Assembly (NCBI GenBank): GCA_000149265.1
Contig: CH003129.1
Span: 184,825-248,824 of the forward strand
Reading direction: 5' to 3'
DNA: 64,000 nt
Origin: Ciona savignyi
Taxonomy: Eukaryota > Chordata > Ascidiacea > Phlebobranchia > Cionidae
Under the pieces are notes generated by a model. It saw nothing but the letters and a program-made list of their open reading frames with translations. It was not told where the DNA came from and searched no databases. The translations under genes and the position numbers were made by a program. Of the stretch, positions 1 through 14,100 are shown one piece after another (position 1 is the first letter of the stretch; each line of letters opens with the position of its first letter).

Positions 1-2029
1 TGATTTATTGTTGATGTTGCAGGAAAGATTGATTTATTGTTGATGTTGCAGGAAGAGTTGTTTTATTGTTGATGTTGCAGGGAAGAGTTGATTTAGTGTT
101 GGTGTTGCAGGGAAGAGTTGATTTATTGTTGATGTTGCAGGGAAGAGTTGTTTTATTGTTGATGTTGCAGGGAAGAGTTGATTTATTGTTGATGTTGCAG
201 GGAAGAGTTGATTTATTGTTGATGTTGCAGGAAAGAGTTGTTTTATTGTTGATGTTGCAGGAAGAGTTGATTTATTGTTGATGTTGCAGGAAGAGTTGTT
301 TTATTGTTGATGTTGCAGGAAGAGTTGTTTTATTGTTGGTGTTGCAGGGAAGAGTTGTTTTATTGTTGATGTTGCAGGAAGAGTTGATTTATTGTTGATG
401 TTGCAGGAAAGAGTTGATTTATTGTTGATGTTGCAGGAAACAGTTGATTTATTGTTGTTGTAGGGAAGAGTTGATTTATTGTTGATGTTGCACGGAAGAG
501 TTGTTTTATTGTTGATGTTGCAGGGAAGAGTTGATTTATTGTTGATGTTGCAGGGAAGAGTTGTTTTATTGTTGATGTTGCAAGGAAGAGTTGATTTATT
601 GTTGATGTTGCAGGGAAGAGTTGATTTATTGTTGATGTTGCAGGGAAGAGTTGATTTAGTGTTGGTGTTGCAGGGAAGAGTTGATTTATTGTTGATGTTG
701 CAGGGAAGAGTTGATTTAGTGTTGGTGTTGCAGGGAAGAGTTATTTAGTGTTGGTGTTGCAGGAAAGAGTTGTTTTATTGTTGATGTTGCTGGGAAGAGT
801 TGATTTATTGTTGATGTTGCAGGGAAGAGTTGATTTAGTGTTGGTGTTGCAGGGAAAAGTTGTTTTATTGTTGATGTTGCAGGGAAGAGTTGTTTTATTG
901 TTGATGTTGCAGGAAAGAGTTGTTTTATTGTTGATGTTGCTGGGAAGAGTTGATTTATTGTTGATGTTGCAGGGAAGAGTTGATTTAGTGTTGGTGTTGC
1001 AGGGAAAAGTTGTTTTATTGTTGATGTTGCAGGGAAGAGTTGTTTTATTGTTGATGTTGCAGGGAAGAGTTGTTTTATTGTTGATGTTGCAAGGAAGAGT
1101 TGTTTTATTGTTGATGTTGCAGGGAAGAGTTGTTTTATTGTTGATGTTGCAGGGGAAGAGTTGATTTAGTGTTGATATTGCAGGAAAGAGTTGTTTTATT
1201 GTTGATGTTGCAGGAAAGAGTTGTTTTATTGTTGATGTTGCAGGAAGAGTTGATTTATTGTTGATGTTGCAGGGAAGAGTTGTTTTATTGTTTATGTTGC
1301 AAGGAAGAGTTGTTTTATTGTTGATGTTGCAGGAAGAGTTGATTTATTGTTGATGTTGCAGGGAAGAGTTGTTTAATTGTTTATGTTGCAGGGAAGAGTT
1401 GATTTATTGTTGATGTTGCAAGGAAGAGTTGTTTTATTGTTTATGTTGCAAGGAAGAGTTGTTTTATTGTTTATGTTGCAAGGAAGAGTTGTTTTATTGT
1501 TTATGTTGCAAGGAAGAGTTGTTTTATTGTTTATGTTGCAAGGAAGAGTTGATTTAGTGTTGGTGTTGCAGGGAAGAGTTGATTTAGTGTTGATATTGCA
1601 GGAAAGAGTTGTTTTATTGTTGATGTTGCAGGAAGAGTTGTTTTATTGTTGATGAAATTGCAGGACAGTGGAGTTGATTTTATTGCCTTGATGTTTCTGG
1701 GAAGAGTTGTTTTATTGTTGATGTTGCAGGAAAGAGTTGATTTAGTGTTGATGTTGCAGGGAAGAGTTGTTTTATTGTTGATGTTGCAGGGAAGAGTTGA
1801 TTTATTGTTAATGTTGCAGGGAAAAGTTGTTTTATTGTTTATGTTGCAAGGAAGAGTTGTTTTATTGTTTATGTTGCAAGGAAGAGTTGATTTATTGTTG
1901 ATGTTGCAGGGAAGAGTTGATTTATTGTTGATGTTGCAGGGAAGAGTTGATTTATTGTTGATGTTGCAGGGAAGAGTTGTTTTATTGTTGATGTTGCAGG
2001 GAAGAGTGGATTTATTGTTGATGTTGCAG
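1..2029 (+). repeat. 30-bp minisatellite of splice-acceptor-like units
   Basis: About 67 tandem copies of a 30-bp unit of the form TTGATTTATTGTTGATGTTG plus CAGGGAAGAG run from the left edge to the first exon. Units vary mainly at TTGATTT versus TTGTTTT and GATGTTG versus GGTGTTG. Each unit holds a T-rich run followed by TTGCAG, so each resembles a 3' splice site. The last unit supplies the acceptor of the exon at 2030. Because 30 is a multiple of three, the array reads open for long stretches on both strands (LLLMLQGRVD-type repeats on plus, PCNINNKST-type on minus). I treat these as repeat artefacts, not genes. Confidence 0.95.
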
Positions 2030-2171
2030 GGAAGAGCAGTGATCGGATGCCAGATGATGATGGAAGAGCGTCGGAGAGCAGAGAGCGACAGAGAGGTGGG
2101 AGACGGGGAAGAGGAAGAGGGAGCGCTCCTCGTGGAGGAAGATTTCCAGCACGTGGCCCTCGGAGATTCGC
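2030..2171 (+). CDS. UBAP2L: UBAP2L exon: RGG-like Arg/Gly-rich segment
   Basis: In the frame set by the downstream exons this reads KSSDRMPDDDG, then a run rich in Arg and Gly ending APRGGRFPARGPRRFA, and stops at a GTAAGT donor (2172). This is the position of the RGG-rich region after the UBA domain in UBAP2L. The acceptor is uncertain because it sits in the last minisatellite unit: AG ends at 2029, and 1999 and 1969 would also keep the frame open (see findings). AG ending at 2039 is another option. Confidence 0.82.
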
Positions 2172-5100
2172 GTAAGTGTTTCCATTTATTTTTTAACAAC
2201 AAATAATCAGTGTTTCCATTGATTTTTTAACAACCAACAATCAGTGTTTCCATTTTTTAAGTTTAACAACCAACAATCAGTGTTTCCATTTTTTAAGTTT
2301 AACAACAAATAATCAGTGTTTCCATTTTTTTAAGTTTAACAACAAATAATCAGTGTTTCTATTTTTTTAAGTTCAACAACAAATAATCAGTGTTTCCATT
2401 TTTTTAAGTTCAACAACAAATAATCAGTGTTTCCATTTTTTTAAGTTCAACAACAAATAATCAGTGTTTCCATTTTTTAAGTTTAACAACAAATAATCAG
2501 TGTTTCCATTTTTTTAAGTTCAACAACAAATAATCAGTGTTTCCATTTTTTAAGTTTAACAACAAATAATCAGTGTTTCCATTTTTTTAAGTTCAACAAC
2601 AAATAATCAGTGTTTCCATTTTTTAAGTTCAACAACAAATAATCAGTGTTTCCATTTTTTTAAGTTCAACAACAAATAATCAGTGTTTCCATTTTTTAAG
2701 TTTAACAACAAATAATCAGTGTTTCCATTTTTTTAAGTTCAACAACAAATAATCAGTGTTTCCATTCCATTTTTTTAAGTTCAACAACAAATAATCAGTT
2801 TTTCCAATTATTTTTTTGAAGTTAACAACAAATATTTTGTAACAAAATGTATATAACAAAATTTCAAAAAAATTTATGACATTTTACAATTCAGCAATCA
2901 AGCTTTAAAATGGTCCTTGAAGTTGGATTACAAAATTTTAGTATAGAATAGGATATTCATGTTTAACCTAATAAATTGTAAAACGCAAGCCACGTTATTA
3001 GACACCGGTCATGTCAGATTACCTTGCGCCCATTGTCGGGTTACTAGAGCTATTGCAGTGTGTTGTGCATGAATCATACGTTCCTTTATATTAGTACAAC
3101 CCATCATTCCACTTAGTTTATGCAATGTCCGTTAAGTTTCTTTCCCAAAGACACAACCAACTAGCTAGAGGCCAGCTTTAAACCTGCAGCCTTTAACTGA
3201 AAGTCTGCCTAATAACCTATGAAGTTGTGGGTCAGCAATACTTAAACGCACCCCTTCCGCAGAAGGTACAGAGGGGGTTACAACGGGGGTAGGAACACGG
3301 GGGAGAATCAGACTGAATTTGAGGATGGCTTCGGGTACAAGATGGAAGATCCTCCTGCCACAAACGACGTAACACAAGATACAGAAGAAGTATGGGGAAT
3401 GGAGGTGGGTGCTTTGGAAGCCACAAACATTGAAACAAATATATTTCACATTCTGGATGGGAAAGTTTGTAGTAAAGAGTGTGGCTGTAGGTGCTAACCT
3501 AACTTTGCACAGTTTACTACATCTTTTTTGTGAGTTAGGATAGGATAGTATATACATGTTTATCCCCGTGAATGGGAAAACCAAGGTGGTTGTTAATACA
3601 TATGCAATCGTTAGATCCCCTTGCACCCACTTTACTGGAGCTATTGCAATGTGTTGTGTGATTCACACATTCCTTCAATTTGGTAAAAGCCATTAAACCG
3701 CTGGGTTCAGGCAATGTCCACTAAGTGCCTTTCCCAAGGACACAATCGACTAGCTAGCGACCAGTTTCGCACCTGCAACCCTCTCGATTGAAAGGCATCT
3801 CACTAATCCGTCAGGCTAACCGGTCGGAGTTCATGTAATGGGTATTATGCTTCAACCAATTAATTTTTGTGAACAAGGTTGTTATTCAGATATATAGTAA
3901 ATTATCCTGTTAAGTTAATTCATGTTATGTTTTAGGCATGTTAAACATAATTTAGTATATATTTACATCTTGTATTGTGTAAACACCTATCTGTATGTGT
4001 TTAATTATGTTTTGCTTTAATATATAATCAACATGAAAGGCTTATAAATAAGCACTTGTACATTGTTCGCAGCTTTATTTCTTGATATTTTAATCTGTGA
4101 AATAGTTATTAAGAATATAGTGGAGCATCAACCTATATTAGAGATGACAGTATACCTCAGGCAATTTACATATTAGGGTTTAACAGGTCAAATTGCCATA
4201 TGCTACAAAACACCTGTTCAAATGTAAAACTAGCAGATGTAACTTTACCCCATGATGTAATTCTATCTTATTATTACAAATAAAGAGAAGCAAGGAAAGG
4301 CTGTAAATTGTAAATATCTTTGCATCTAATGGATGTTTTTTTACCAGTAATTGTTAATTTAAAAGTTTAAAATATGTTGGTTTTCTCCGAAAATTTGTAT
4401 TTAAAACAAAGCAACTGGCAAGAGTGTATTCATAAGCGTTAAGTTGGCCAGCTAATGGGGCAATCTGCATTCTTTCCTTTACTTTCTATCAAAAGCAACC
4501 TAAATAGAATCTAAAATTCTGTTTTCAATGACTTAGTAGTGTTTTGAACTAAATCAAGGATACAAAATCAAGCGTACAACATGTATCTTTTGCACGAACG
4601 CACATTTGCAGCACTGGTATAGCATCAAGTTTATGTTTGAATTCCTAATTTTCAGGTTGGTACATGGACGAATGACCAACAGATTACAGAGAAAAAGAAC
4701 GACTCTTTTTCGGAAGCATGGGGCACTGAAAGCTGGAATGACGATGTGAGTGTTTTAATGGGTGCCTGATCTATATTATATTACAGAACATTTGTATGGG
4801 CGCGCCTATGGTAGCACCGGGACCAGGAATGTAGGCCATGATACATTACAGTAGTATGGGTGGGTACATGGTAGCGCCGGGACCAGGAATGTAGGCCATG
4901 ATACATTACATTAGTACGGTTGGGTCCACGGTAGCACTGGGACCAGGAATGTAGTCCATGATACATTACAGTAGTATGGGTGGGTCCATAGTAGCGTCGG
5001 GACCATGAATTTAAGCCAGAATGCATTACATTAGTGGGGGTGGGTCGATGGTAGCACTGGGACCAGGAATTTATGCAATGATGCAATACATTAGTATGGG

Positions 5101-8100
5101 TGGGTTCATGGTGGTTTTCTCAATCTATCTAAGACAAAACAACGTTCAATTTTTTTGGTTTAAACTCTTAATATAAAGGGATGTACACAATTGCAACATT
5201 TCAATGTTGAAGGAACTGAAAACATTGACGGCGTTTTACGAGCTTAATAAATATGTTTGCACACATACAATGTAGGGATTTTTGTGGTCTCAGTGTTAGA
5301 CTGGGTAATAACAATTTACATTTAGACTGATTGTACAATAGGCGTTGGGATTAATAAGCGCATTGGTTGTTGTGTAAGTGATGTCATAAATTGTACTGTT
5401 GCATCACTATCAATGTTATATTCCAACATTAAACACATAAGGGTCTGTTTTAGACTGTCAGTGTTAGACGAAAATTAGATTTTAAAACGAAATGGAATTC
5501 TTGTTGATGCAAGTCGTTGTAATAATTTGTCCATTTTAAACAAAATGTACTCGTAGGGATATATAAACCTAACAAGGTCTTATTTAGATTTGAAACTCTC
5601 ACCAATTCTCTATGCATGGCTGACCGAGCATTTACCAGTGTTTGTGAGATCCTAAAAAGTAAAAAAATGATTATTAAAATCCCATCATAGCCAGCTTACT
5701 TGGTGTCAAATTTCAACTTTCATTAAAATTTGAGCATAAATTAAGAATTTTAAACATTGGTATGCCCTTAAAACATGTATAAATGGGCCTTTTATGACCT
5801 AAATTCATGGTCCCGGTGCTACCGTGGACCTGCCCTTAAAAAGAGAAATTAAAAAAAAAAAACCTTAAAAGGCTTTCGCCCTTAAAAAGCCCTTAAAAAG
5901 AGAAATTTGTCATTAAAAGAGAAATCTCCATAACAGTTCGATACCTGTATAATTTTATCAGGATTTCTGGTAATTTCCCCGTAGTTTAAATAGGAACTAA
6001 AAGGCCATAAAATCTGTGCTGAAACCTTATCACATGTCCATCATAAATTCTGATTATAAATCCCATCATAAAATTAATACCTTATCGATTATGTCCAAAA
6101 TATTCGTTATTTTATTGGACATATTGTGTAAATATTACACAATAATTTAAATGAGAAGTTGTAGTCAATTCCGGGACATTTAATTTACAGTTTTTATTTA
6201 GTTCCTCCTTTTTAAGAAGGTTTATAAATTTGTCGGTTTTTTGTACACTTTAATTTAATTTAAATTCATTGATACGCAACACCAGTTTTAAGTCGAAAAA
6301 AACTTTTTAAACTCATTTTACCTTTGATAATAAAACGTCTGAAAATATATATTAATAAAAAAATGGTGTATGTTTTAAGTTTGCCTTGAGTATCAAATGT
6401 ATTTGAATATTAAATGTATTGCATTTATTGGGTAACTTATCATCAAAAATACTTTAAATAAAAAAGAATGCACAATAAAATGGATACAATCAAAAAAATG
6501 AGTATACCTTATCTAAGCTAGATTTCAAAACCAACCAGCAGTCTGCGATAAATTACCAATCAATGGAACAAACTCAGCTATCCGTGACTGGTAGCTATGA
6601 AACCTATTGGGTTTGATAGACATCTATCTAAAGTTTTGGTCTTCGCAGTTAGTGTGTCAACTCTCAAAAATATATATATATTTCTGAAAATAACAATTTT
6701 AAATTCTCAAACCTCACTTATTGAAAATTTTAAGGATTAAAAAACTCGAACAGTGGTCTGAAATCATAATTACGATAAGAAAACAAAACTTTTTTAACAT
6801 ATTAATATTTTGTGCAGCAAGGAAATAGTAGTTTTAATAACAAGGCATATTTGCATGGAAATAAGATACGAGTGCAGTATAACTGGGGGTATTTCCAGCC
6901 ACCCCATATGTGTGGCTTTGCAAGGATAAATATTTATTAAACAAGAGATTTTGTTGGTAGGGAAAACCCCACGTGAGGTTTGAGGTTATTAGGCGAGTAG
7001 TAACAGTGGGTATAATGCCTTCAAAATGTGATATTCTCATACCATGGTTACTACTTAAATAATATGGCTAGCATAGAATCGAAGTTATTGATGCTTTTTG
7101 TCATTAAAATTGAACCATTTTTGTATTCAAAATTGCGCTTCTTCCACCCTTAGCAATAAAATTAAATTTCTTCAGTTTTAAACCAATTAAAAACGAAAAT
7201 CACCATATTTAACAACCCAACTTGCCTATTTTACCAAATAATCCCCCTTTGCGCCACTGTCAAAATGATGAGATAACTCTATACCCATCCACTAGTATTT
7301 GTAATGTTGCACATTGTGCTAAAATTAATTGTATTTTTTTTTAAATTCTGCCATTTTTTTATTGTCTAAATTCTGATCCTTCACCCAGCTGACGGAAACG
7401 AAAGTCTTTCAGTCACAAAACTCAGCCCCAATTACTGGAGCTCTTCCCCCTACCAGCGTCCCTAATCATGCCCCATCGGCCCCACAAATGGGTGAACGGA
7501 TTGACATTGGAACACTCTTTAAGAAAAACCACCCTGGTGAGAATTGGTTTCGGAGCAAAAGTTGTAACCTCGATTTTATTGAATCATTCAAGTCCAGTGT
7601 TGCAGCCCTTAAAAAACTTCCTTATACAAAATTATTCTGCATGAGAACTAAATTTTCTGCCTCAAATTACCCACCACTATTTAACTACTTTCATCTAATT
7701 TGTGCACCCTCAACTTTACCACCATACAGCTACAATTATACTCACCTATTTCCCCCTTTCTAACCAAAAACACCCTCCCTTTTTCTGATTCCAATCTTCC
7801 TAACCCCTTTACACCCAAACACCCCTATCACTTTACCCAACCAAAATTAGTTTAACCCTCCAACAACCCCAATAACCACCCACGCACCCCAGGAGCCACC
7901 ACAGATGGAGGAAACTACAAGGGGGACAACGGGATGGTGTTCAACAACACGTCCCACCATTCACCCCCCTCCGTCATCCAACAGCTCCAACAGCAGGGCC
8001 AGGTACCTTCATTTGCTGTTTGTACTTCTAGTAATACACATTAAATAATTAATTAAATTTTAAAAAAAGAAGAAAATATGTCTTGGCGATAGACAAAAAA

Positions 8101-11100
8101 GTCATTAGTAGCGAGGTTCTTGGTTTATTTTGTACTTTTCATCCATTTGCATATCTGCAAATACCCTTTTTTTGTTGTGTACTTTTTAACGATACCCTTA
8201 AAATAATCATTGGCCCATTTTTGAAAAAAAAAACAAAGTCAAAAAAAGTGGTCAATGGATACATATACTGACTCATACAAAACGGTCCACGCGACAAGCC
8301 AGCTGATCATGGGTTCGAAACTTGGCTCGGTAAAAAATGTTTTGTAGAAAGATAGAAAAAGTCCAGACAGGTGCTTGTTTTAATTTCTACCCTACTTAAC
8401 TCCTATAAATGTTTTAACTCATTTTCCTAGTAATAAATCAATCATTGATTTCCTGACTTACCCAGGTAAAACCCCCTTTTCCCCCACAGTCGACCTCGTT
8501 ATTCAGCGACAGCAAGCCGGTCCCCGACATGGAAGCCCCGTCGTCACGATTATTCGGCTCGTACGACACCCAGAATAAAACCCCGGTCAACCCCTCCCAT
8601 TATGGGGCGACCCAGCACCCCTCGGACAAGTGAGTCTCTACTTTCTAACTGGTTTTAAGCGATGTTTTGATCATAGCCAAATCACCTGAAATATCTCAAT
8701 TTGAATCGCCTCGAATACGTCTCAAAAGTTTTATTTTAGCTTTGTCTGCTTTAATTGTTGTTTTTTTTATTTAAAAATACCTTTTTTATGTTGTCTGAGT
8801 GATTGGTTGTGAGACTAACAACTGGTTGGATGCGTGTTTAAATCTAGCCGTTCACTGGTATCCTGTGTCTTTGGTCAATGAACTTAATAGACATTGCTCC
8901 TTTCCAGAGGATTCTTATAAGTTACAACCGTTAAGAATGTCTCTATGTATACAACAAATTGTAATAGGACTGGCAACTTAACCTTGATTCCCAGCTTCCA
9001 ATAACAGTTTGATAAATTCTCCGATTCATATTAATTATTTTGAAAAATGTTTTTGTTGCTCTTTCAGTACATGTTAAAGCGGTTGGGAATCCTAGATTCA
9101 AAATTATGGATTCCATAATTTGTCTAGAAACCAAAATGTTTCAAAAAAGGACATCCTTTCTTATTTGACAGTAACTAAAAAATTGTAAATCCAAGCTTGA
9201 CTTGTTCAATACTGAGATCAATAACAAGCATCTGATCCCAAACCTTCTTTTACACAGTTCGCACGCCCAGTACAATGGTAAGGTGGGGCCGGATGAGCCG
9301 CAGGGGTCGGCTCTGCTCGGTACATTTGGGGAGCAGTTCAAAGGTCAGGATCAGAGGTCGATGCTCGGACAAATTTCCGACCTCACAAAGTCTGCGTTCA
9401 CAGCTATTAAGCCGGTGGGTCTTGTGTTCTACTCTGTGCTAGAACTGTTCTAATGCAGTACATTGTCATGTTGTCAAAGCTAGAACTGTTCTAATTCAGT
9501 ACATTGTCATGTTGTCAAAGCTAGAACTGTTCTAATTCAGTACATTGTCATGTTGTCAAAGCTAGAACTGTTCTGGTGCAGTACAATGTAATTTTGTCAA
9601 AGCTAGAACTGTTCTGGTGCAGTACAGTACACGTCAAATTATGGTGAAGTACACGTCAAATTAGTTGGTTGCCATATGTTACATCATAGCAGAACTAGAA
9701 ACGAGCTATAAAGTGCTGATGTACTTGTTTCAAACCTTAGTAAAGATGCAGATTTATTTAATTTGTGTTGAAAAGTAAACCACATCTGCGCTAAGTTTTT
9801 GCCCCACTGTCCATTAAACTTAATTACACTGACTTTATATCGGTGTTATCCAGGAATTAGTACAAACTTTCCAGTTACATAATACTATGATTATAGAACA
9901 TAATCATACAGAACATAATACTATGACTGTATCAAATTGCACATTTCATACATTGCAATATTGGTATATTTGATTTTTGCCCTATTTTTTATATTTCACT
10001 ATAAATTAGTCTCACTGGACCTTATTGCACAAAGTGGACTTCTGTATTAAACCCAAACCCATTTTACCCTCTAAACACCCCCATTACTCACCCAACCCAC
10101 CCATCCACAGAGTTACCCACAAAGTGGACTTGTATTAAACCCAAACACTTCTTACCCCCTAAAACCCCCCATTACTCACCCAACCCCACCCACCCACAGA
10201 GTGACCCACAAAGTGGACTTGTATTAAACCCAAACACTTCTTACCCCCTAAAACCCCCCATTACTCACCCAACCCACCCATCCACAGAGTTACCCACAAA
10301 GTGGACTTGTATTAAACCCAAACACTTCTTACCCCCTAAAACCCCCCATTACTCACCCAACCCCACCCACCCACAGAGTGACCCACAAAGTGGACTTTTG
10401 TATTAAACAACTCCACCCACCCACAGAGTGACCCACAAAGTGGACTTCCACCGAATGATCCCAACGATTACTCAAGGTTCTCACAAGCGCAGCAGAGAGA
10501 GGCGACTGAAGCAGTTAAAGCCTCGGTAACCATTAACATAGAAAGCTTAATGTTGTTTAATTATGCTTCTGGGTGTCCATTTCCGAATAAAGATTAGAAT
10601 TTCATCTGAATAGGAAGTGATTCCAAATTATTTTTTTATTTTAGTAATTCGCGGCTTAAATTTTTCGATTTTAGAATAATTGGAGAAACTAAACTAGTTC
10701 TTATAGTGCCTATGAACAATAAACATTTATGTAAATGATCTTTTTTCTGGAGCTTGGTAAAATACCCAGTTGGTTTGTTTTTTATGCTTGATTATCAGTT
10801 TAAGTTAAGCCATTTAGTACGCAATACATTAAGTACACAAGGTGCTGATGATACTTATTTGATGAAAAAGTACACATTCATTTTAGTTGCCCCAATTTTG
10901 GTTTAAAAATTTTAGATTCCCGTACATTTTGATTTTAGATACCAATGAAATGAAATTCGAATTCCAATGCATACAATATATTGAATGTTATTTTGTGCAC
11001 ATTTCACAGCACAGTGCATATTATTTTGTACATATGTCACAATGCATATTATTTTCCACAACGCATATTATTTTGTATATCATGTCACAATGCATATTAT

Positions 11101-14100
11101 CCTCCTCCTCCCAGTTGGGATTGTCACCAGTGACCACAGAGCAAGTGGAGACATCAAGGACGTTGCCTCCAGGGATGGGTCAAGCACAGCACAACACCCT
11201 GTCGTTTGGAGCCCCACAGTCTGTGATACGACAACCCAAGCAACAGAGGAGAAAGCAGGCAAAAGTAACTCATTCTTGTTCATAGCTTAGTAGGGCTAAA
11301 GGGGAAAACTGTATTCTGATAATGGGAGAACTAGACTCTGATAGTCGTTAACTCGACCGAAAAAATGGTTAACAGAAATTGCAAAGTTTAAAAATATGGT
11401 CCACTACAGGGGTGGGGGCCAGATGTGGGAAAATTAAGTTCTTGGTGGGTCGGATTATTACCTGAATAATATTTAATATCTTTATGGTTAGATACAGTCT
11501 TGTGGGTCGGTCAAAATCCCTTCACAGGCCGTATGTAGCCCATGTCTAGTCTACTGAAATCTTAAATACATTCAACATTTTTTAATTAGACAATGCTTTG
11601 TAAATATACAATTCTTAGAGTAAGAGTTAAGTTAGCTTTTCACAAAAAAATGTGTTTTTATTCGACACACAAAATTGTTATGAACCGTTAACTAATGCAC
11701 AGTCTGATATTTATTAAGTCAAAGCAAATCTCCATGTACCATTGAACATATTTAGGCATATAGGGGAGTAAAAACAAATCCTCATCATTTACTAGCGCTT
11801 CCACACACCAGGGGAAATCTTACTTGCTCAAAATTTGATGGATTTTTGGCCCTGGTTTTGTAATACACAGCCCTATAGTTTTGTTTAAGTCAAATCAAAC
11901 ATCTCAAAATATCAAATACCATTAAACATATTACCTTTAACCCACAAACCCCAATGTAAACACCTCTTTAACCCTAAAACCTCAATGTAAACCCCTCTTT
12001 AACCCACAAACCTCAATGTAAACCCCTCTTTAACCCACAAACGCCAATGTAAACACCTCTTTAACCCACAAACCCCAATGTAAACCCCTCTTTAACCCAC
12101 AAACCCCAATGTAAACACCTCTTTAACCCACAAACCCCAATGTAAACCCCTCTTTAACCCACAAACCCCAATGTAAACACCTCTTTAACCCACAAACCCC
12201 AATGTAAACCCCTCTTTAACCCACAAACCCCAATGTAAACCCCTCTTTAACCCACAAACCCCAATGTAAACCCCTCTTTAACCCACAAACCCCAATGTAA
12301 ACCCCTCTTTAACCCACAAACCCCAATGTAAACCCCTCTTTAACCCACAAACCCCAATGTAAACAGCTCTTTAACCCACAAACCCCAATGTAAACAGCTC
12401 TTTAACTCACAAACTCCAATGTAAACCCCTTTTTAACCCACAAACCCCAATGTAAACAGCTCTTTAACTCACAAACTCCAATGTAAACCCCTCTTTAACC
12501 CACAACCCCTCTTTAACCCACAAACCCCAATGTAAACCCCTCTTTAACCCACAAACACCAATGTAAACCCCTCTTTAACCCACAAACACCAATGTAAACC
12601 CCTCTTTAACCCACAAACCCCAATGTAAACCCCTCTTTAACCCACAAACCCCAATGTAAACCCCTCTTTAACCCACAAACCCCAATGCAAACCCCTCTTT
12701 AACCCACAAACCCCAATGTAAACCCCTCTTTAACCCACAAACCCCAATGTAAACCCCTCTTTAACCCACAAACCCCTCTTTAACCCACAAACACCAATGT
12801 AAACCCCTCTTTAACCCACAAACCCCAATGTAAACCCCTCTTTAACCCACAAACACCAATGTAAACCCCTCTTTAACCCACAAACCCCAATGTAAACCCC
12901 CATCACCCCTAGATCCCATCAACTGCTGTGGAGATGCCGGGGTCTGGTACGGGGTCCTTCCACGAATTCTCCTCATTTGACCTCCAGTTTGGGGTCGACG
13001 ACCACCCAAACGCCCCTGAATTCGACCCAAACAGTCAAAGCCAAAACAACATCTACAACCAAAGGTGGGAAGATATTGAGATGATACGACTATTAGTGAT
13101 TGTTTAAAGACGAACACAGAATTGTGAAGATTTTTCCCGAAGAAAATTAAATTGTTCCATGCTTTTTAACAGAATTAAACCTTTTTTATACAGAATAAAA
13201 CCCAAATACAGAACTAACACTTAACAATTGCTATTTTTTGTGTTGATACAAACCAGTGGCGCCGAGTGAGGGTGTTCAGAGTGTGAAATCACACTCTAGA
13301 ATTTTCGCTTTGTGTAAACACACTCTAGAAAATTCGTCCAAGTTTGTTCTTTTAAAGTAAAATTGATGGAAAAAATGTTGCGCGCTCCGGTAAAAACGTA
13401 TTTTTAGTTAGCGCATTGCACAACGAAAATATGAAATTAAGGCACTATAAGCAAAAAACGCCGTAGGAAATCGCATAAACCTAATATAATCAGTACTACA
13501 TAATCGCAAAATCCGTATATAATTTTATTCTAATTTGGGCGACGCCGCTAAAGTGCGTTGGACACAAGCCAATTGCGCATTAGTAGTCTGTAAACTAAGG
13601 CACACAGCCAAGTAAACTCAATATTTATTTTACATGAAAATTGAACACATCAATAGCTACAAAAAAATACAAATCTTGAATCAACGTCAGTGTTAGAGTA
13701 GTGGACACCGTCACCTGGTATAGACAAGATAATTATTTGAAATATGATAGGGCTACAGGTTAAAACAACAAAATATAATAATACCGATTGAAGAAATACA
13801 TGCGATTGCCAGACACGCGCTCGTATATTCATCTAATTAAATTTGCCGATTTGTCAACTCAGCAAATCGGGGCGCAAGGATCAAAGCGACGTAGTCTCTC
13901 GGAGATTTGATTGACAGCTGGCTGCTAGCGTATTTAAATTTTGGGTTTCGAGTTTTGTGTTTAAACGTTGTAACTTGATAAAATTTTATTAAAACTGCAG
14001 CTGTGCGCTTGGAAACTTTATTTCCTTTACTTTTTGACAGTTTTTGTTTTAATCCGGAGTTTTTTAAATTAGTACCCATATGCAGCAAATGATCTGAACC

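Noticed and set aside
1-2029. CRISPR-like array
   Set aside because: No unique spacers; the units are head-to-tail and the genome is eukaryotic.
66-2202. Long open frames on both strands (LLLMLQGRVD and PCNINNKST repeats)
   Set aside because: They are read-through of the 30-bp minisatellite; a unit divisible by three keeps frames open by chance, and the exon frame downstream is a different one.
4781-5086. Minus-strand 101-codon frame with Tyr/His-rich repeats
   Set aside because: It is the 60-bp tandem unit read on the opposite strand; no domain, no splice support.
12842-13117. Minus-strand 91-codon frame
   Set aside because: Antisense shadow of the UBAP2L exon at 12913 and the 31-bp array.
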